A stretch of 64,000 nt of DNA, taken from the NCBI GenBank assembly GCA_024234165.1, contig JACKOP010000004.1, forward strand, positions 93,501 through 157,500. Direction: 5' to 3'. A program made the translations under genes and the position numbers. Below are positions 27,179 to 36,922 of this stretch, in pieces. Origin of the DNA: Pseudomonadales bacterium. GTDB lineage: Bacteria > Pseudomonadota > Gammaproteobacteria > Pseudomonadales > UBA5518. The stretch's first letter is position 1, and the number at the start of each line of letters is the position of its first letter. The notes below the pieces were generated by a model. The model had not been told where the DNA came from, ran no database searches, and saw nothing but the letters and a program-made list of their open reading frames with translations.

Positions 27179-27556
27179 ATGGGAAAGAAGTCGCTACGGC
27201 AAGACCCGGTGGAACCTGCCTCCCCCGGTGCCTTCGCAGCACTGGCTGCGTTGCGCGGCACGCTGCCCGCTGGTCCCGAGCCGCAGGCGGTGGCTGCGAG
27301 CGCACAGTCGCCATTCGCAGGACGTATCGTGGTCACGCGCGAGCGCAAGGGACGCGGCGGGAAAATCGTGACACGGGTGTGCGGCATCGATCTCGACGGC
27401 GACGCCCTCGAGGCACTGGCGCGCGAGATGCGGCAGGCGTTGGGCACCGGAGGAGCGGTGGAAGGCGACGCCATCGTATTGCACGGAGAACAGTCGGCAC
27501 GCGTCACCGGATGGCTTGCAGCACGCGGTGCGACACGGGTAGTCAAGGGCAACTGA
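27179..27556 (+). CDS. yciH: SUI1/eIF1-like translation factor (YciH family)
   Basis: A 125-aa protein with a flexible N-terminus and a C-terminal SUI1 domain: IVVTRERKGRGGKIVTRVCGIDLD, then LAREMRQALGTGGAVEGDAIVLHGEQ. Bacterial YciH affects initiation fidelity by discriminating start sites and initiator tRNA, though its role is minor under normal growth. Length is close to E. coli YciH. The start is the ATG preceded by AAGGA; upstream in-frame Met codons lack a site. Confidence 0.92.
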   Translation: MGKKSLRQDPVEPASPGAFAALAALRGTLPAGPEPQAVAASAQSPFAGRIVVTRERKGRGGKIVTRVCGIDLDGDALEALAREMRQALGTGGAVEGDAIVLHGEQSARVTGWLAARGATRVVKGN

Positions 27557-27628
27557 TACGCACGGATCCGCCATCGTGAACGTGTGCATGCTCGATGCCA
27601 TGGGCGCACACCGGCTGCAACCGGAGCA

Positions 27629-29404
27629 TCACGCATGCAATGGCCAGATCAGCGGTATCGCCGCGATCGTGACCGCCGCCACCAGGCAGTTCATCGGAAT
27701 GCCGATGCGCAGGAAATCCGAGAAGCGGTAACCGCCCGGTCCGTAGACCATCAGGTTGCACTGGTAGCCGATCGGTGTCGCGAAACTCGCCGAAGCGGCC
27801 ATCATGACCGCCATCACGTACGGCACATCGTGGAGCCCCGCACGCTGGGCAACCGCGAGTGCAACCGGCAGCATCAGCATGGCGGCAGCGTTGTTGGTGA
27901 TCATCTCGGTCAGCATCATCACGCTGAGGTAGACCAGCGCGAGCAGCAGCCACGGATTCCCCCCCGCAAAGCCGACGATGCCATTGCCAAGAAAGCTCGC
28001 GGCTCCGGTCTTCTCCAGCGCATTGCCGAGCGCGAAGCTCGCCGCGATCGTGACCAGCACGGGCAGGTCGAGGCTGCGTCGCGCTTCGTTCGTGCTGATG
28101 CAGCCCGTGGCAAGCATCGCCGCCACGCCGAACAACCCTGCGTACAGCATGCTCAGCACGCCGCTGGTCGCGAGTGCGACGATCGCAACGAGGATTCCCC
28201 ACGAGATCCACGCGTGTGAATGGTCCGGCAACTCGTGTTCGAGCACGTTCATCAGCAGGAAATCACGCGAGTGTTTGAGCCGGTTGACGACGGCCGGCCG
28301 CGCCTCGAGGAGCAGCAGATCACCCGGCTCGAGAATGATCGAACTCAGACGTCCGCGTATGTGTTCGCCGTTACGCGCCACCGCAAGCACGACCGCGCCG
28401 TAGAGGTCACGAAAACGCCCGTCGCGGATCGTCTGCCCTACCACCTCGCAGTGTTCGGCTACAACCGCTTCGACCAGCCTGCGCTCCGGCACATGGCGCT
28501 CCAGCGCCGGCTTGCTGCCTACCGCGGGAACCAGCCCGTTGATGCGCAGGATATCGACGATCGCCTCGGTCTCGCCGACGAACACCAGACGATCACCGCC
28601 TCGCAGAATCTCCTCTGGCGCGACTGCGGTGATGACGCCGCCATCACGCTCGATCTCGGCCAGGTAGATACGCTCCAGATTGCGCAGACTGGCCTGCTGG
28701 ATCGTCTTGCCGACCATCGGACCATCCTGTGCGACCGCGACTTCGAAGGTGAACTTGCGCGTATCGGCAAACGTCTGGTCCGGACTGCGTCGTACCCGCA
28801 GCAACTTCGGCGCCACGATCACGACGAACAGGGTGCCGGCGGCCGCCACGATCAGCCCGAGCGGCGCAATGTCGAACAATGCGAAGCCGGGCTTGCCGGT
28901 CAGCGCCTGGTACTGTCCGTTCACGACCAGGTTGGTGCTGGTACCGATCAGCGTGATCGTGCCGCCGAGGATCGACGCGTAGCTCAGCGGAATCATCAGC
29001 GTCGAACTCGGGACGCGGATGCGTCGTGCCCACTGGCTCACGGCCGGGATCATCGTCGCCACCACCGGCGTGTTGTTCAGAAACGCCGAAAGTCCCACCA
29101 CAGGCACCATCAGGCGCACCAGCGCATGCCGCGGTCCCGTCGGCTTGCCAAGGACTTTCTCGACGACCAGATCGACACCGCCGGAAGCGCGAATTCCTGC
29201 TGCGATGACGAACATCGCGGCCACGGTCATCAGGCCGGTATTCGCAAAGCCGGCCAGCGCCTCATCCGGCGTGAGGATTCCGGTCGCGCCGAGCAGCAAC
29301 AGTGCCCCCATCAGCACCACATCGGTACCCAGGCGCGGCACGGTTATCAGCGTTGCCAGCACGGCCACGGTAAGAGCAACCGTGAACCACCCTTGCCAGT
29401 CCAT
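27629..29404 (-). CDS. SLC13-family permease with two TrkA-C domains
   Basis: A 591-aa membrane protein. The two halves carry the divalent anion/Na+ symporter pattern (LSAFLNNTPVVATMIPAV in the first, LTEMITNNAAAMLMLPVAL in the second) with a central cytosolic region holding two TrkA-C/RCK-C domains (FTFEVAVAQDGPMVGKTIQQASLRN, then VVAEHCEVVGQTIRDGRFRD). Such proteins move sulfate, dicarboxylates or other anions with sodium. The specific substrate is not given. The start is the ATG before DWQGWFTVAL with GGAGG 7 nt upstream. It converges with the yciH gene across 72 bp without a clear terminator. Confidence 0.9.
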   Translation of the reverse strand: MDWQGWFTVALTVAVLATLITVPRLGTDVVLMGALLLLGATGILTPDEALAGFANTGLMTVAAMFVIAAGIRASGGVDLVVEKVLGKPTGPRHALVRLMVPVVGLSAFLNNTPVVATMIPAVSQWARRIRVPSSTLMIPLSYASILGGTITLIGTSTNLVVNGQYQALTGKPGFALFDIAPLGLIVAAAGTLFVVIVAPKLLRVRRSPDQTFADTRKFTFEVAVAQDGPMVGKTIQQASLRNLERIYLAEIERDGGVITAVAPEEILRGGDRLVFVGETEAIVDILRINGLVPAVGSKPALERHVPERRLVEAVVAEHCEVVGQTIRDGRFRDLYGAVVLAVARNGEHIRGRLSSIILEPGDLLLLEARPAVVNRLKHSRDFLLMNVLEHELPDHSHAWISWGILVAIVALATSGVLSMLYAGLFGVAAMLATGCISTNEARRSLDLPVLVTIAASFALGNALEKTGAASFLGNGIVGFAGGNPWLLLALVYLSVMMLTEMITNNAAAMLMLPVALAVAQRAGLHDVPYVMAVMMAASASFATPIGYQCNLMVYGPGGYRFSDFLRIGIPMNCLVAAVTIAAIPLIWPLHA

Positions 29405-29607
29405 CGATGGACCTCCCCGAACGGACAGGCGCACATTCTAGAAGGAAGCAGGATTCGCATGACAATGCCGAATCGGCATTAGGATATGCGCCGCGCAGCA
29501 TCGGATCCTCCCGCCGCTGGCAGGCAGCTCACACTGCGGCGCTGACAATCCTCCACACAAGTTCTAGCATAGCGCCGGTCGCAGGCGCAGCATCCACCGG
29601 GCACACG

Positions 29608-31293
29608 ATGAGCGAACCGCAAAAGACCGCCGAGGCTTCACTGGAGACGCTGCATCGCATCTTCACCGTCCCCGAGGCACCCGACTCCACGCTGGCGCGC
29701 CTGGAAGCCGGGATATCGGCCAACCTGCACGGCTTCCTGCGCGAGCACATCGTTGCGACCCGGCGCAGCATGAGCGACATCGAAGACGACTTCACGGACA
29801 CACGCATTCCCGAAGACCCTGTGTTCGTCTCGGAACAGGCCGAGTTCCTGATGCGCAAGGTGGTCGCGGAATCGGTTCATACCGCCTCACCGACCTTCGT
29901 CGGCCACATGACTTCGGCGCTGCCGTACTTCATGTTGCCGCTGGCGAAGATGATGATCGCGCTGAACCAGAACACCGTGAAGACCGAGACGTCCAAGGCG
30001 TTCACGCCGCTCGAGCGCCAGGTGCTCGGCATCCTGCACCGGCTGGTATTCGGCAACGATGATGCGTTCTACGCACGCTACGTGCAGGACTCCCGGCACG
30101 CACTTGGCGCGTTCTGCTCCGGCGGCACGGTCGCGAATCTCACCGCGCTGTGGGTTGCGCGCAACAATGCACTGCCAGCAGACGGAAGTTTCGAAGGCGT
30201 GAGCCGCGAAGGACTGCATCGGGCACTGGCGCACCATGGCTACGATGACGCTGCAATCGTGGTGTCGCGTCTCGGGCACTACTCGATCGGCAAGGCGGCC
30301 GACCTGCTGGGGCTGGGAGTGAAATCGGTGCATGCAGTCGAGGTCGACGCTCACAACCACGTCGATCTCACCGCGATGGAGCGTACCTGTCGCCGGCTGC
30401 GCGCGCGTGGCGTGAAGATCATCGCACTGATCGGGCTGGCCGGGACCACCGAGACCGGCAGCGTCGACGCACTGGCACCGCTGGCCGAACTCGCTGCCGG
30501 AATCGGCACCCACTTCCATGTCGACGCCGCATGGGGTGGACCAACGCTGTTTTCCTCGCGCTGGCGCCACCTGCTCGCAGGCATCGAGCACGCCGACTCG
30601 GTGACCCTCGATGCCCACAAGCAGCTCTACGTACCCATGGGCTCCGGCATGACGCTGTTCCGTGATCCGAGCGCCGCGCGCGTCATCGAACATCACGCGC
30701 GCTACGTGATTCGCGAGGGATCACGCGATCTTGGCAGCAAGACGCTGGAAGGATCGCGCCCCGGCATGGCGATGCTCGTCCACTCGGGTCTCGCGATCCT
30801 CGGACGCCGTGGCTACGAGCTGCTGATCGACACCGGCATCGACAACGCGCAGCACTTTGCGGCGATGGTGCGGGCCGCACCCGATTTCGAACTCACCAGC
30901 GAACCGGAACTCAATATCCTGACCTATCGCCACGTTCCGCAATCGCTGCAACAGGCTCTGGCCACCGCCGACGCGCAGACCGCAGCCCACATCAACGAGG
31001 AACTCAACGCGGTCACGCGCGACATCCAGCGCCTGCAGCGTGCAGCGGGCAAATCCTTCGTGTCGCGCACCACGCTGCATGCCCCCAGGCACCGGGGCCA
31101 GGCCATCGACGTATTCCGCGTGGTGCTCGCAAACCCGTTGACCGACCTCGCGATCCTTGCGCAGATCCTCGACGAGCAGCGTGCGCTCGCCGCGGGCGAC
31201 GCGGTGGCTGCACGCCTCGCCGCCTGCCTGGCCGCGCTTGGACTGCCTGCGACACGGCCGCTACAATCGCGCGCTTTCCCTGCCCCCGGGTGA
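29608..31293 (+). CDS. panP: Pyridoxal-dependent aspartate 1-decarboxylase (PanP type)
   Basis: A 561-aa group II PLP decarboxylase. The segments TVPEAPDSTL, SVHTASPTFVGHMTSALPYFMLPL and SKAFTPLERQVLG are characteristic of PanP, which makes beta-alanine from aspartate for coenzyme A in bacteria lacking PanD. The PLP lysine is Lys338 in LDAHKQLYVP, with HVDAAWGG upstream for the ring-stacking and Asp contacts. The start is the ATG before SEPQKTAEASLETLHRIF; the frame is open further upstream but unmatched. Whether this genome also has PanD cannot be seen here. The argS promoter appears to lie in its last codons. Confidence 0.9.
   Translation: MSEPQKTAEASLETLHRIFTVPEAPDSTLARLEAGISANLHGFLREHIVATRRSMSDIEDDFTDTRIPEDPVFVSEQAEFLMRKVVAESVHTASPTFVGHMTSALPYFMLPLAKMMIALNQNTVKTETSKAFTPLERQVLGILHRLVFGNDDAFYARYVQDSRHALGAFCSGGTVANLTALWVARNNALPADGSFEGVSREGLHRALAHHGYDDAAIVVSRLGHYSIGKAADLLGLGVKSVHAVEVDAHNHVDLTAMERTCRRLRARGVKIIALIGLAGTTETGSVDALAPLAELAAGIGTHFHVDAAWGGPTLFSSRWRHLLAGIEHADSVTLDAHKQLYVPMGSGMTLFRDPSAARVIEHHARYVIREGSRDLGSKTLEGSRPGMAMLVHSGLAILGRRGYELLIDTGIDNAQHFAAMVRAAPDFELTSEPELNILTYRHVPQSLQQALATADAQTAAHINEELNAVTRDIQRLQRAAGKSFVSRTTLHAPRHRGQAIDVFRVVLANPLTDLAILAQILDEQRALAAGDAVAARLAACLAALGLPATRPLQSRAFPAPG
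31238..31267 (+). promoter_or_regulatory. Candidate argS promoter inside the panP 3' end
   Basis: TTGGAC (31238-31243) and TACAAT (31262-31267) are separated by 18 bp, ending 35 nt before the argS ATG. The -10 matches five of six consensus bases. The overlap with coding sequence makes it tentative. Confidence 0.4.
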
Positions 31294-31302
31294 TCCGCCC
31301 CC

Positions 31303-33045
31303 ATGAATCTGCGCGACCAGCTCAACAGCGCCGTCGAGACCGCGATGCGCGCCGTCGGTATCCCGTCCGACTGCCAGGCTCTGCTCACGCAGAGTACACG
31401 CCCCGAGTTCGGCGACTATCAGGCCAACGGCGCGATGGCGGCAGCGAAGCGCATGCGCAGCAACCCGCGCGAGCTCGCGGCGCGCATCGTCGCCGCATTC
31501 GACGGTGGTGCGATGGTCGAGCGGCTCGAGATTGCCGGACCAGGGTTCATCAACATCCACCTCTCGGACGATTTTCTCGCCACGCACATCGAGACCGCTG
31601 CCGGCGATCCACGGCTCGGCATCGCCGCGCGGGCCGATCCGCACACCGTGGTGGTGGACTATTCCTCGCCGAACCTCGCCAAGGAGATGCACGTCGGGCA
31701 CCTGCGCAGCACGATCATCGGCGATGCGGTGGTACGTGCACTCGAGTTCTGCGGCGAACGCGTGATCCGCCAGAACCACGTCGGCGACTGGGGCACGCAG
31801 TTCGGCATGCTGATCGCGCACCTCGAACGCATCGCAGCCGGCGGTGGCACCATCGACGGGGCCGCACTGGCCGATCTCGAGGCGTTCTATCGCGACGCCA
31901 AGCTCGCCTTCGACAGCGACCCGGTGTTTGCCGACAAGGCGCGTGAATACGTGGTGCGCCTGCAGTCCGGCGATGCGCACTGCAGGCTGCTGTGGCAGCG
32001 GTTCATCGATATCTCGATCGCGCACAGCGAGGAGATCTACCGCAAGCTCAACGTGTCGCTGGCGCGCGCCGACATTCGCGCCGAGAGCGCCTACAACGAC
32101 GACCTGCCGCAGATCATCGCCGAACTGGACGCACGCGGCCTGCTGGCGCTCAGCGAAGGCGCACGCGTGGTCTACCTCGACGAGATGCGGGACCGCGAGG
32201 GCGGTCCGATGGCGGTGATCGTGCAGAAGGCCGACGGAGGCTATCTGTATGCGACCACCGACCTCGCGGCAGCGCGCTATCGCGCGCACGGGCTGCATGC
32301 GGACCGCATCCTGTACTTCATCGACGACCGCCAGAAGCTGCACATGCAGCAGGTGTTCGCGATCGCACGCCGGGCCGGCTTCGCCCCCGCTGCGGTATCG
32401 CTCGAGCATCATCCATTCGGCAAGATGCTCGGCGAGGACGGACGGCCGTTCAAGACACGTTCGGGCGGCACCGTGAAGCTGGCCGAGCTGCTCGACGAGG
32501 CGGTCGATCACGCGGCACGACTGCTCGCCGAACGCAACGCGGACCTGACGGACGCCGAACGCAACACCGTTGCACGCCAGGTCGGGATCGGTGCGGTGAA
32601 ATACGCCGATCTTTCGAAGAACCGCACCAGCGACTACGTGTTCAGCTGGGAACACATGCTGAGCTTCGACGGCAACACGGCTCCGTACCTGCAGTACGCC
32701 TGCACCCGCGTGCGCAGTGTCTTCCGCAAGGCGGGAATCGATCCACGCTCCGTTGCCGCTGCGGTGCGCATCACGGCACCCGAGGAACGCGCGCTGGCGC
32801 TGCGGCTGTTGCAGTTCGCCGAGGCACTGCATGCGGTCACCCACGATGCGGCACCACACCTGCTGTGCGCCTACCTGTACGAGCTGGCAGGACTGTTCAT
32901 GCGGTTCTACGAAGGCTGCCCGATCCTGCGCGACGATATCGACGATGCCACGCGTGCGTCGCGACTGCGCCTCGCCGACATGACCGCACGCACGCTCGCC
33001 ACCGGCCTCGATCTTCTGGGCATCGAAACTCCCGAGCGCATGTAA
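31303..33045 (+). CDS. argS: Arginyl-tRNA synthetase
   Basis: A 580-aa class I synthetase that charges tRNA-Arg. It has the N-terminal Add-1 domain (about residues 1-90), the HIGH equivalent HVGH at 130-133 within SSPNLAKEMHVGHLRSTIIGD, and the catalytic region QNHVGDWGTQFGMLI. The KMSKS position is occupied by a divergent loop (FKTRSGGTVKLAELLDEA), as is usual in many ArgS. The C-terminal DALR anticodon domain ends in TGLDLLGIETPERM. Length matches bacterial ArgS. A TauE/SafE gene follows after 14 bp. Confidence 0.97.
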   Translation: MNLRDQLNSAVETAMRAVGIPSDCQALLTQSTRPEFGDYQANGAMAAAKRMRSNPRELAARIVAAFDGGAMVERLEIAGPGFINIHLSDDFLATHIETAAGDPRLGIAARADPHTVVVDYSSPNLAKEMHVGHLRSTIIGDAVVRALEFCGERVIRQNHVGDWGTQFGMLIAHLERIAAGGGTIDGAALADLEAFYRDAKLAFDSDPVFADKAREYVVRLQSGDAHCRLLWQRFIDISIAHSEEIYRKLNVSLARADIRAESAYNDDLPQIIAELDARGLLALSEGARVVYLDEMRDREGGPMAVIVQKADGGYLYATTDLAAARYRAHGLHADRILYFIDDRQKLHMQQVFAIARRAGFAPAAVSLEHHPFGKMLGEDGRPFKTRSGGTVKLAELLDEAVDHAARLLAERNADLTDAERNTVARQVGIGAVKYADLSKNRTSDYVFSWEHMLSFDGNTAPYLQYACTRVRSVFRKAGIDPRSVAAAVRITAPEERALALRLLQFAEALHAVTHDAAPHLLCAYLYELAGLFMRFYEGCPILRDDIDDATRASRLRLADMTARTLATGLDLLGIETPERM

Positions 33046-33059
33046 ACTGCGGGGATAGC

Positions 33060-33803
33060 GTGTTCGAAACCGAAAGCCTGCTGCTCGCCGTACTGATCCT
33101 GATCGCTGCGATCCTGTATGCCGCGATCGGTCACGCAGGCGCTTCCGGCTACCTGGCCGCAATGGCTCTGTTCGGTGTCGCGCCAGCGGTGATGCGACCC
33201 ACTGCGCTCACGCTGAACATCCTCGTTGCCCTGATCGCGACCTGGAAGTTCTATCGCATCGGTGCGTTTTCCTGGCGCGTCTTCGTGCCACTCGCCGCGG
33301 GTTCGGTGCCGTTCGCATGGCTGGGCGGCACACTGACGCCGCCCGCAGGCGTCTACAAGGCACTGGTCGGAGCCGTGCTGATCTACGCGGCACTGATGTC
33401 GCTGAAGCGTGCCGGCCAACCGCCTGGCGATACGCTGCGCGCACCACCGCCGGCGCTGCTGCTGGTTGCCGGAGGCGGACTCGGTTTGCTGTCGGGACTC
33501 ACCGGTGTCGGCGGGGGCATTTTTCTCAGCCCCTTGCTGCTGCTGATGCGCTGGGCTGAAGTCAGGCAGGTGTCGGGAATCGCTGCGGCATTCATCCTGC
33601 TGAACTCGATCGCCGGACTGGCAGGCGTGGTGCGCGTGGCACCGGCGCTGCCGGAGGCACTGCCGCTGTGGGCGATGGCAGCGGTGTGCGGCGGACTGGT
33701 GGGCGCCGAACTCGGCAGCCGGCGCATCGGCAGCACGGCGATCCAGCGCCTGGTCGCGGTGGTGCTGGTGATCGCCGGCATCAAGATGATCGCCACCGCA
33801 TGA
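33060..33803 (+). CDS. TauE/SafE-family permease, GTG start
   Basis: A 247-aa membrane protein with about eight helices in two halves. The family motifs appear as AAIGHAGASGYLAAMALFG in the first half and GLLSGLTGVGGGIFLSPLLLL in the second. Members export sulfite, sulfonates or related anions. The start is GTG with GGGGA just upstream and 14 nt after the argS stop; no in-frame ATG fits before the first helix. Probably co-transcribed with argS. The substrate is unknown. Confidence 0.88.
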   Translation: MFETESLLLAVLILIAAILYAAIGHAGASGYLAAMALFGVAPAVMRPTALTLNILVALIATWKFYRIGAFSWRVFVPLAAGSVPFAWLGGTLTPPAGVYKALVGAVLIYAALMSLKRAGQPPGDTLRAPPPALLLVAGGGLGLLSGLTGVGGGIFLSPLLLLMRWAEVRQVSGIAAAFILLNSIAGLAGVVRVAPALPEALPLWAMAAVCGGLVGAELGSRRIGSTAIQRLVAVVLVIAGIKMIATA

Positions 33804-33839
33804 GCAGCACGGCAGTGCAGCAGGTCCGGCGATCACGCG

Positions 33840-35225
33840 CTAGAACACGCGGTACCGCTTGCGTACGTGGCGTTCGCGCACCGCGATCTGGCGCCGCCGC
33901 TCGCGGGCATCGATCAGCGGCGTATCCGGCGGCAGGCATTCGCGGATGCGATCGAACCCCACCTTGCGCGCCGTGATCTGCGGCCACTGGTCCTGCGGTG
34001 GCCTCTGGCTGTAGGCCCAGCGCGCCGACAGGAAGCCCTGCTCCAGACCCGTGGTATCCAGCCAGTTCGGCACACCGGGATCCCGGTGTGCGACCACCAG
34101 CCGGATCGCACCGTCACCATCGACGCGCGACTGCCCGCCGTTCAGCGAGGTGATCCGGTTCGCGTATTCGAGTGATTCGCCCCACAGATTGCCAAGCTGG
34201 AAACCGATATAGGTCGGCGCCGTGCTGACCCGGCTCTCGATCACCAGCGCTTCGTCGGGCCCGAGGTCCCACACACCGCCCGCGTACAGATTCGTGCTCA
34301 TGCCGCCGCCGGTGGCGCCGGATGCGGCGTTGACGCGATTGAATCCGTTGCGTGGGAACGCCATGCCGGGCGCAGTACCGGGACGCTCACCGTAGGTACC
34401 CATCGTGATGGTCCAGAAGGCGTTCCAGAAGTGCATCTGGCCGCGCACGATCGCACCCATGCGGCGCATGTCGGCGGCGGCACGCTCGGGCGTGTACGCC
34501 TGTACCGCGTCGACCTCCCCGTCGAGCGGGGTCATCTCGAAATGGATCGCATCCTCACGGGTCCAGTCGTAGAACAACTGGCGACCGCTGATGTAGTCCG
34601 CATGGCGTTCGACTGCCGACTGCGGATCGGCAGCATCCCGGGATGCAACCCGCTTCATCGTCGCGATGAAGTTTCCGGTGTGACCCGCCGGGCGCTCGGG
34701 AGCAAGCAGGATGTCGAAACTGCCGTCGGCGTTGATCTCGATCATCGAACAGTCGAGCATCCCGGTGCGCGCCTTCACACCGGGGCGCAACTCCGCGAGA
34801 TCACCGCTGTCGCCCGAAAGCTGCCCGCAGCTGACCTCGAAGATCAGGTAGTGCGGTGCCTTGCGACCGAGTGCCGTCGCCGGCTCGCCCTTCCAGTGCC
34901 GCGCATCGCCCATGACACCGCGCAGCCGATAGCTGCGCCTGCCGTCGATCGGTGCGTAGAAGTACACCGCATCCGGATTGTCGATGGTGCTGCGGTTCAC
35001 GATGCTCAGCGCGTTGCGAAACTGCGGTCGCAACACGTCTTCGTGGAACGCTCGCTCCACCGCGTGATGCACGAAACCCATCAGGTAGCGGTAACCCTCG
35101 GCGAGCGTGCGGTCGGTCGGCGGTGGCGGCATCAGCGCCGGATCGTCGATCGCATCGCGTGCGCGTTGCAGCTCCGCGATCAACGCGTCCCAACCCGCGC
35201 GCAAGGTCTCTCTGGCATCACTCAT
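33840..35225 (-). CDS. DUF1214-domain protein
   Basis: A 461-aa protein. The C-terminal part (FWTITMGTYGERPGTAPGMAFPRNGFNRVNAASG, then RVSTAPTYIGFQLGNLWGESLEYANR) and the middle (NPDAVYFYAPIDGRRSYRLRG) fit the DUF1214/DUF1254 group, whose biochemical role is undetermined. There is no signal peptide or membrane segment. The ATG has AGGAG 7 nt upstream. It is read away from a 100-bp inverted-repeat element and converges with the TauE/SafE gene across 36 bp. Confidence 0.8.
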   Translation of the reverse strand: MSDARETLRAGWDALIAELQRARDAIDDPALMPPPPTDRTLAEGYRYLMGFVHHAVERAFHEDVLRPQFRNALSIVNRSTIDNPDAVYFYAPIDGRRSYRLRGVMGDARHWKGEPATALGRKAPHYLIFEVSCGQLSGDSGDLAELRPGVKARTGMLDCSMIEINADGSFDILLAPERPAGHTGNFIATMKRVASRDAADPQSAVERHADYISGRQLFYDWTREDAIHFEMTPLDGEVDAVQAYTPERAAADMRRMGAIVRGQMHFWNAFWTITMGTYGERPGTAPGMAFPRNGFNRVNAASGATGGGMSTNLYAGGVWDLGPDEALVIESRVSTAPTYIGFQLGNLWGESLEYANRITSLNGGQSRVDGDGAIRLVVAHRDPGVPNWLDTTGLEQGFLSARWAYSQRPPQDQWPQITARKVGFDRIRECLPPDTPLIDARERRRQIAVRERHVRKRYRVF

Positions 35226-35309
35226 CGGCTTCTCCTGCAGGCCCGCCGTTTCGATTCGTATCTGTAGATGCTGTCGCAAATGCCTTCGATCGTCGATGCG
35301 AGCAGCACT

Positions 35310-35409
35310 GGACGATCCCTTTGCACCGGTGGGACGCCGCAAATGCATCCCTGCAGGCTCGAGTGCCGCATCCCTGCGGCACACGCTCCCCGATGCAAAG
35401 GGATCGTCC
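35310..35409. repeat. 100-bp element with perfect 16-bp terminal inverted repeats
   Basis: GGACGATCCCTTTGCA at 35310-35325 is repeated exactly in inverted form at 35394-35409. Inside lies a second hairpin (GTGCCGCATCCCTGCGGCAC) and another copy of the CATCCCTGC word near 35346. It lies in the 230-bp gap between the DUF1214 and aldehyde dehydrogenase genes. No coding capacity is evident. It could be a MITE-like element or a strong RNA structure. Confidence 0.8.
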
Positions 35410-35455
35410 CGCGCTTCACGGCGTTTTACGACACCCTCTGTAACTGCAACTACGC

Positions 35456-36886
35456 TCAACCGGGCGCATAGCCCATGACCGCCTTCGTTTCGAGGAAATC
35501 ATGGAAGCCATACGCCCCCCATTCACGACCGTTGCCGGATTGTCTGTAGCCCCCGAACGGTGCGCCCAGATCGGGTGGGGCGCCGTTCAGATGCACCATG
35601 CCGGTGCGCAACGCTCGCGCGACCCGTTGCGCACGACCCGCATCCGCCGAGCTGACATAGCCCGACAAGCCGTACGGCGTATCGTTCGCGATCCGGATCG
35701 CATCGGCCTCGTCACGATACGGGATGATCACGAGCACCGGTCCGAATATCTCCTCGCGTGCAATCGTCATCGCATTGTCGACACCGGCGAACACGGTCGG
35801 CCTGACATGGTAGCCCGTCTCGAGCCCCTCCGGCCTTCCGATGCCACCGCAGACGAGCTCGGCACCCTCGTCGATCCCGTTCTGGATCAGCCGCTGGATG
35901 CGTTCATGCTGCCGATGGCTCACCACCGGCCCCAGCGTCGTCGCCTCGTCGCGCGGGTCGCCTGCACGTACCAGCGCTGCAGCTTCGCGCGCCAGGCGGG
36001 CAACCTCGTCCATGCGATCGGCCGGAACCAGCATCCGCGACGGCGCGTTGCACGATTGACCGCTGTTGCTGAAACAGTGCAGTACGTCGCGTGGCACCAC
36101 CGTCGCGAAGTCGGCATCGTCGAGCAGGATGTTCGCCGACTTGCCACCGAGCTCCTGGCACACGCGCTTCACCGTATCCGCGGCTGCCTTGGCGACCAGG
36201 ATACCTGCGCGCGTGGAGCCGGTGAACGACACCATGTCGACCTCCGGGTGCGCAGCGAGCGCGCTGCCCACGCCGGGGCCGTCACCGTTGACGAGGTTGA
36301 ACACGCCCGCTGGTACGCCGGCCTCGTGCAGCACCTCGGCAAACAGGATCGCGTCGATCGGCGCAATCTCGCTCGGCTTCAGCACCATCGTGCAGCCCGT
36401 TGCCAACGCCGGAGCGACCTTGCAGGCAATCTGGTTGCCGGGCCAGTTCCACGGCGTGATCAGCGCGCACACGCCGATCGGCTCGCGGAATACGCGCGTC
36501 GTTCCCATGTCATCCTCGAACGGGTAGTGGCGAAGCGCTTCGATTGCGGTCGCGAAGTGCGCCACCGCCATCGCCGCCTGCGCACGGGTCGCAAGTCCGA
36601 TCGGCGCACCCATCTCGCGCGAGATCGCATCCGCGAATTCCTGATAGCGTCGCTGGTAGACCGCGACGATGCGCTCGAGCAAAGCGATACGCTCCTCGCG
36701 TGTGGTTGCGGCAAAGGCAGGAAACGCGGCACGCGCGGCACAGCAGGCACGATCGACGTCTGCCGATGAGCCGATCGCGATCGTCGCAAATGCTGCCTCG
36801 GTCGAGGGGTCGATCACGTCGAGCGTACGTCGTTCGAGCGGTTCGACCCATGCGCCGTCGATATAGAAGCGTTCGTAGTGCGTCAT
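35456..36886 (-). CDS. NAD(P)-dependent aldehyde dehydrogenase
   Basis: A 476-aa ALDH-superfamily enzyme that oxidises aldehydes to acids. It has ITPWNWPGNQI (cofactor/oxyanion Asn), LKPSEIAPI, VSFTGSTRAG, VCQELGGKSANI (general-base Glu) and the nucleophile Cys in SNSGQSCNAPSRM; EEIFGPVLVIIPY follows. The ATG before THYERFYIDG has GGAGG about 10 nt upstream; a Met three codons earlier is too close to that site. The reading frame extends into the REP array upstream but is meaningless there. The substrate is probably a lipid- or aromatic-derived aldehyde, by context only. Confidence 0.92.
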   Translation of the reverse strand: MTHYERFYIDGAWVEPLERRTLDVIDPSTEAAFATIAIGSSADVDRACCAARAAFPAFAATTREERIALLERIVAVYQRRYQEFADAISREMGAPIGLATRAQAAMAVAHFATAIEALRHYPFEDDMGTTRVFREPIGVCALITPWNWPGNQIACKVAPALATGCTMVLKPSEIAPIDAILFAEVLHEAGVPAGVFNLVNGDGPGVGSALAAHPEVDMVSFTGSTRAGILVAKAAADTVKRVCQELGGKSANILLDDADFATVVPRDVLHCFSNSGQSCNAPSRMLVPADRMDEVARLAREAAALVRAGDPRDEATTLGPVVSHRQHERIQRLIQNGIDEGAELVCGGIGRPEGLETGYHVRPTVFAGVDNAMTIAREEIFGPVLVIIPYRDEADAIRIANDTPYGLSGYVSSADAGRAQRVARALRTGMVHLNGAPPDLGAPFGGYRQSGNGREWGAYGFHDFLETKAVMGYAPG

Positions 36887-36922
36887 GTTTGCCATCCCTC
36901 CAATTCGACGTGCCACAGCCTC

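Noticed and set aside
27557..27628. Bidirectional terminator between yciH and the SLC13 gene
   Set aside because: Only weak imperfect dyads are present and no T-run was seen.
31992..33059. Plus-strand upstream extension of the TauE/SafE gene
   Set aside because: It overlaps argS in another frame; the GTG at 33060 with a GGGGA site fits the first membrane helix.
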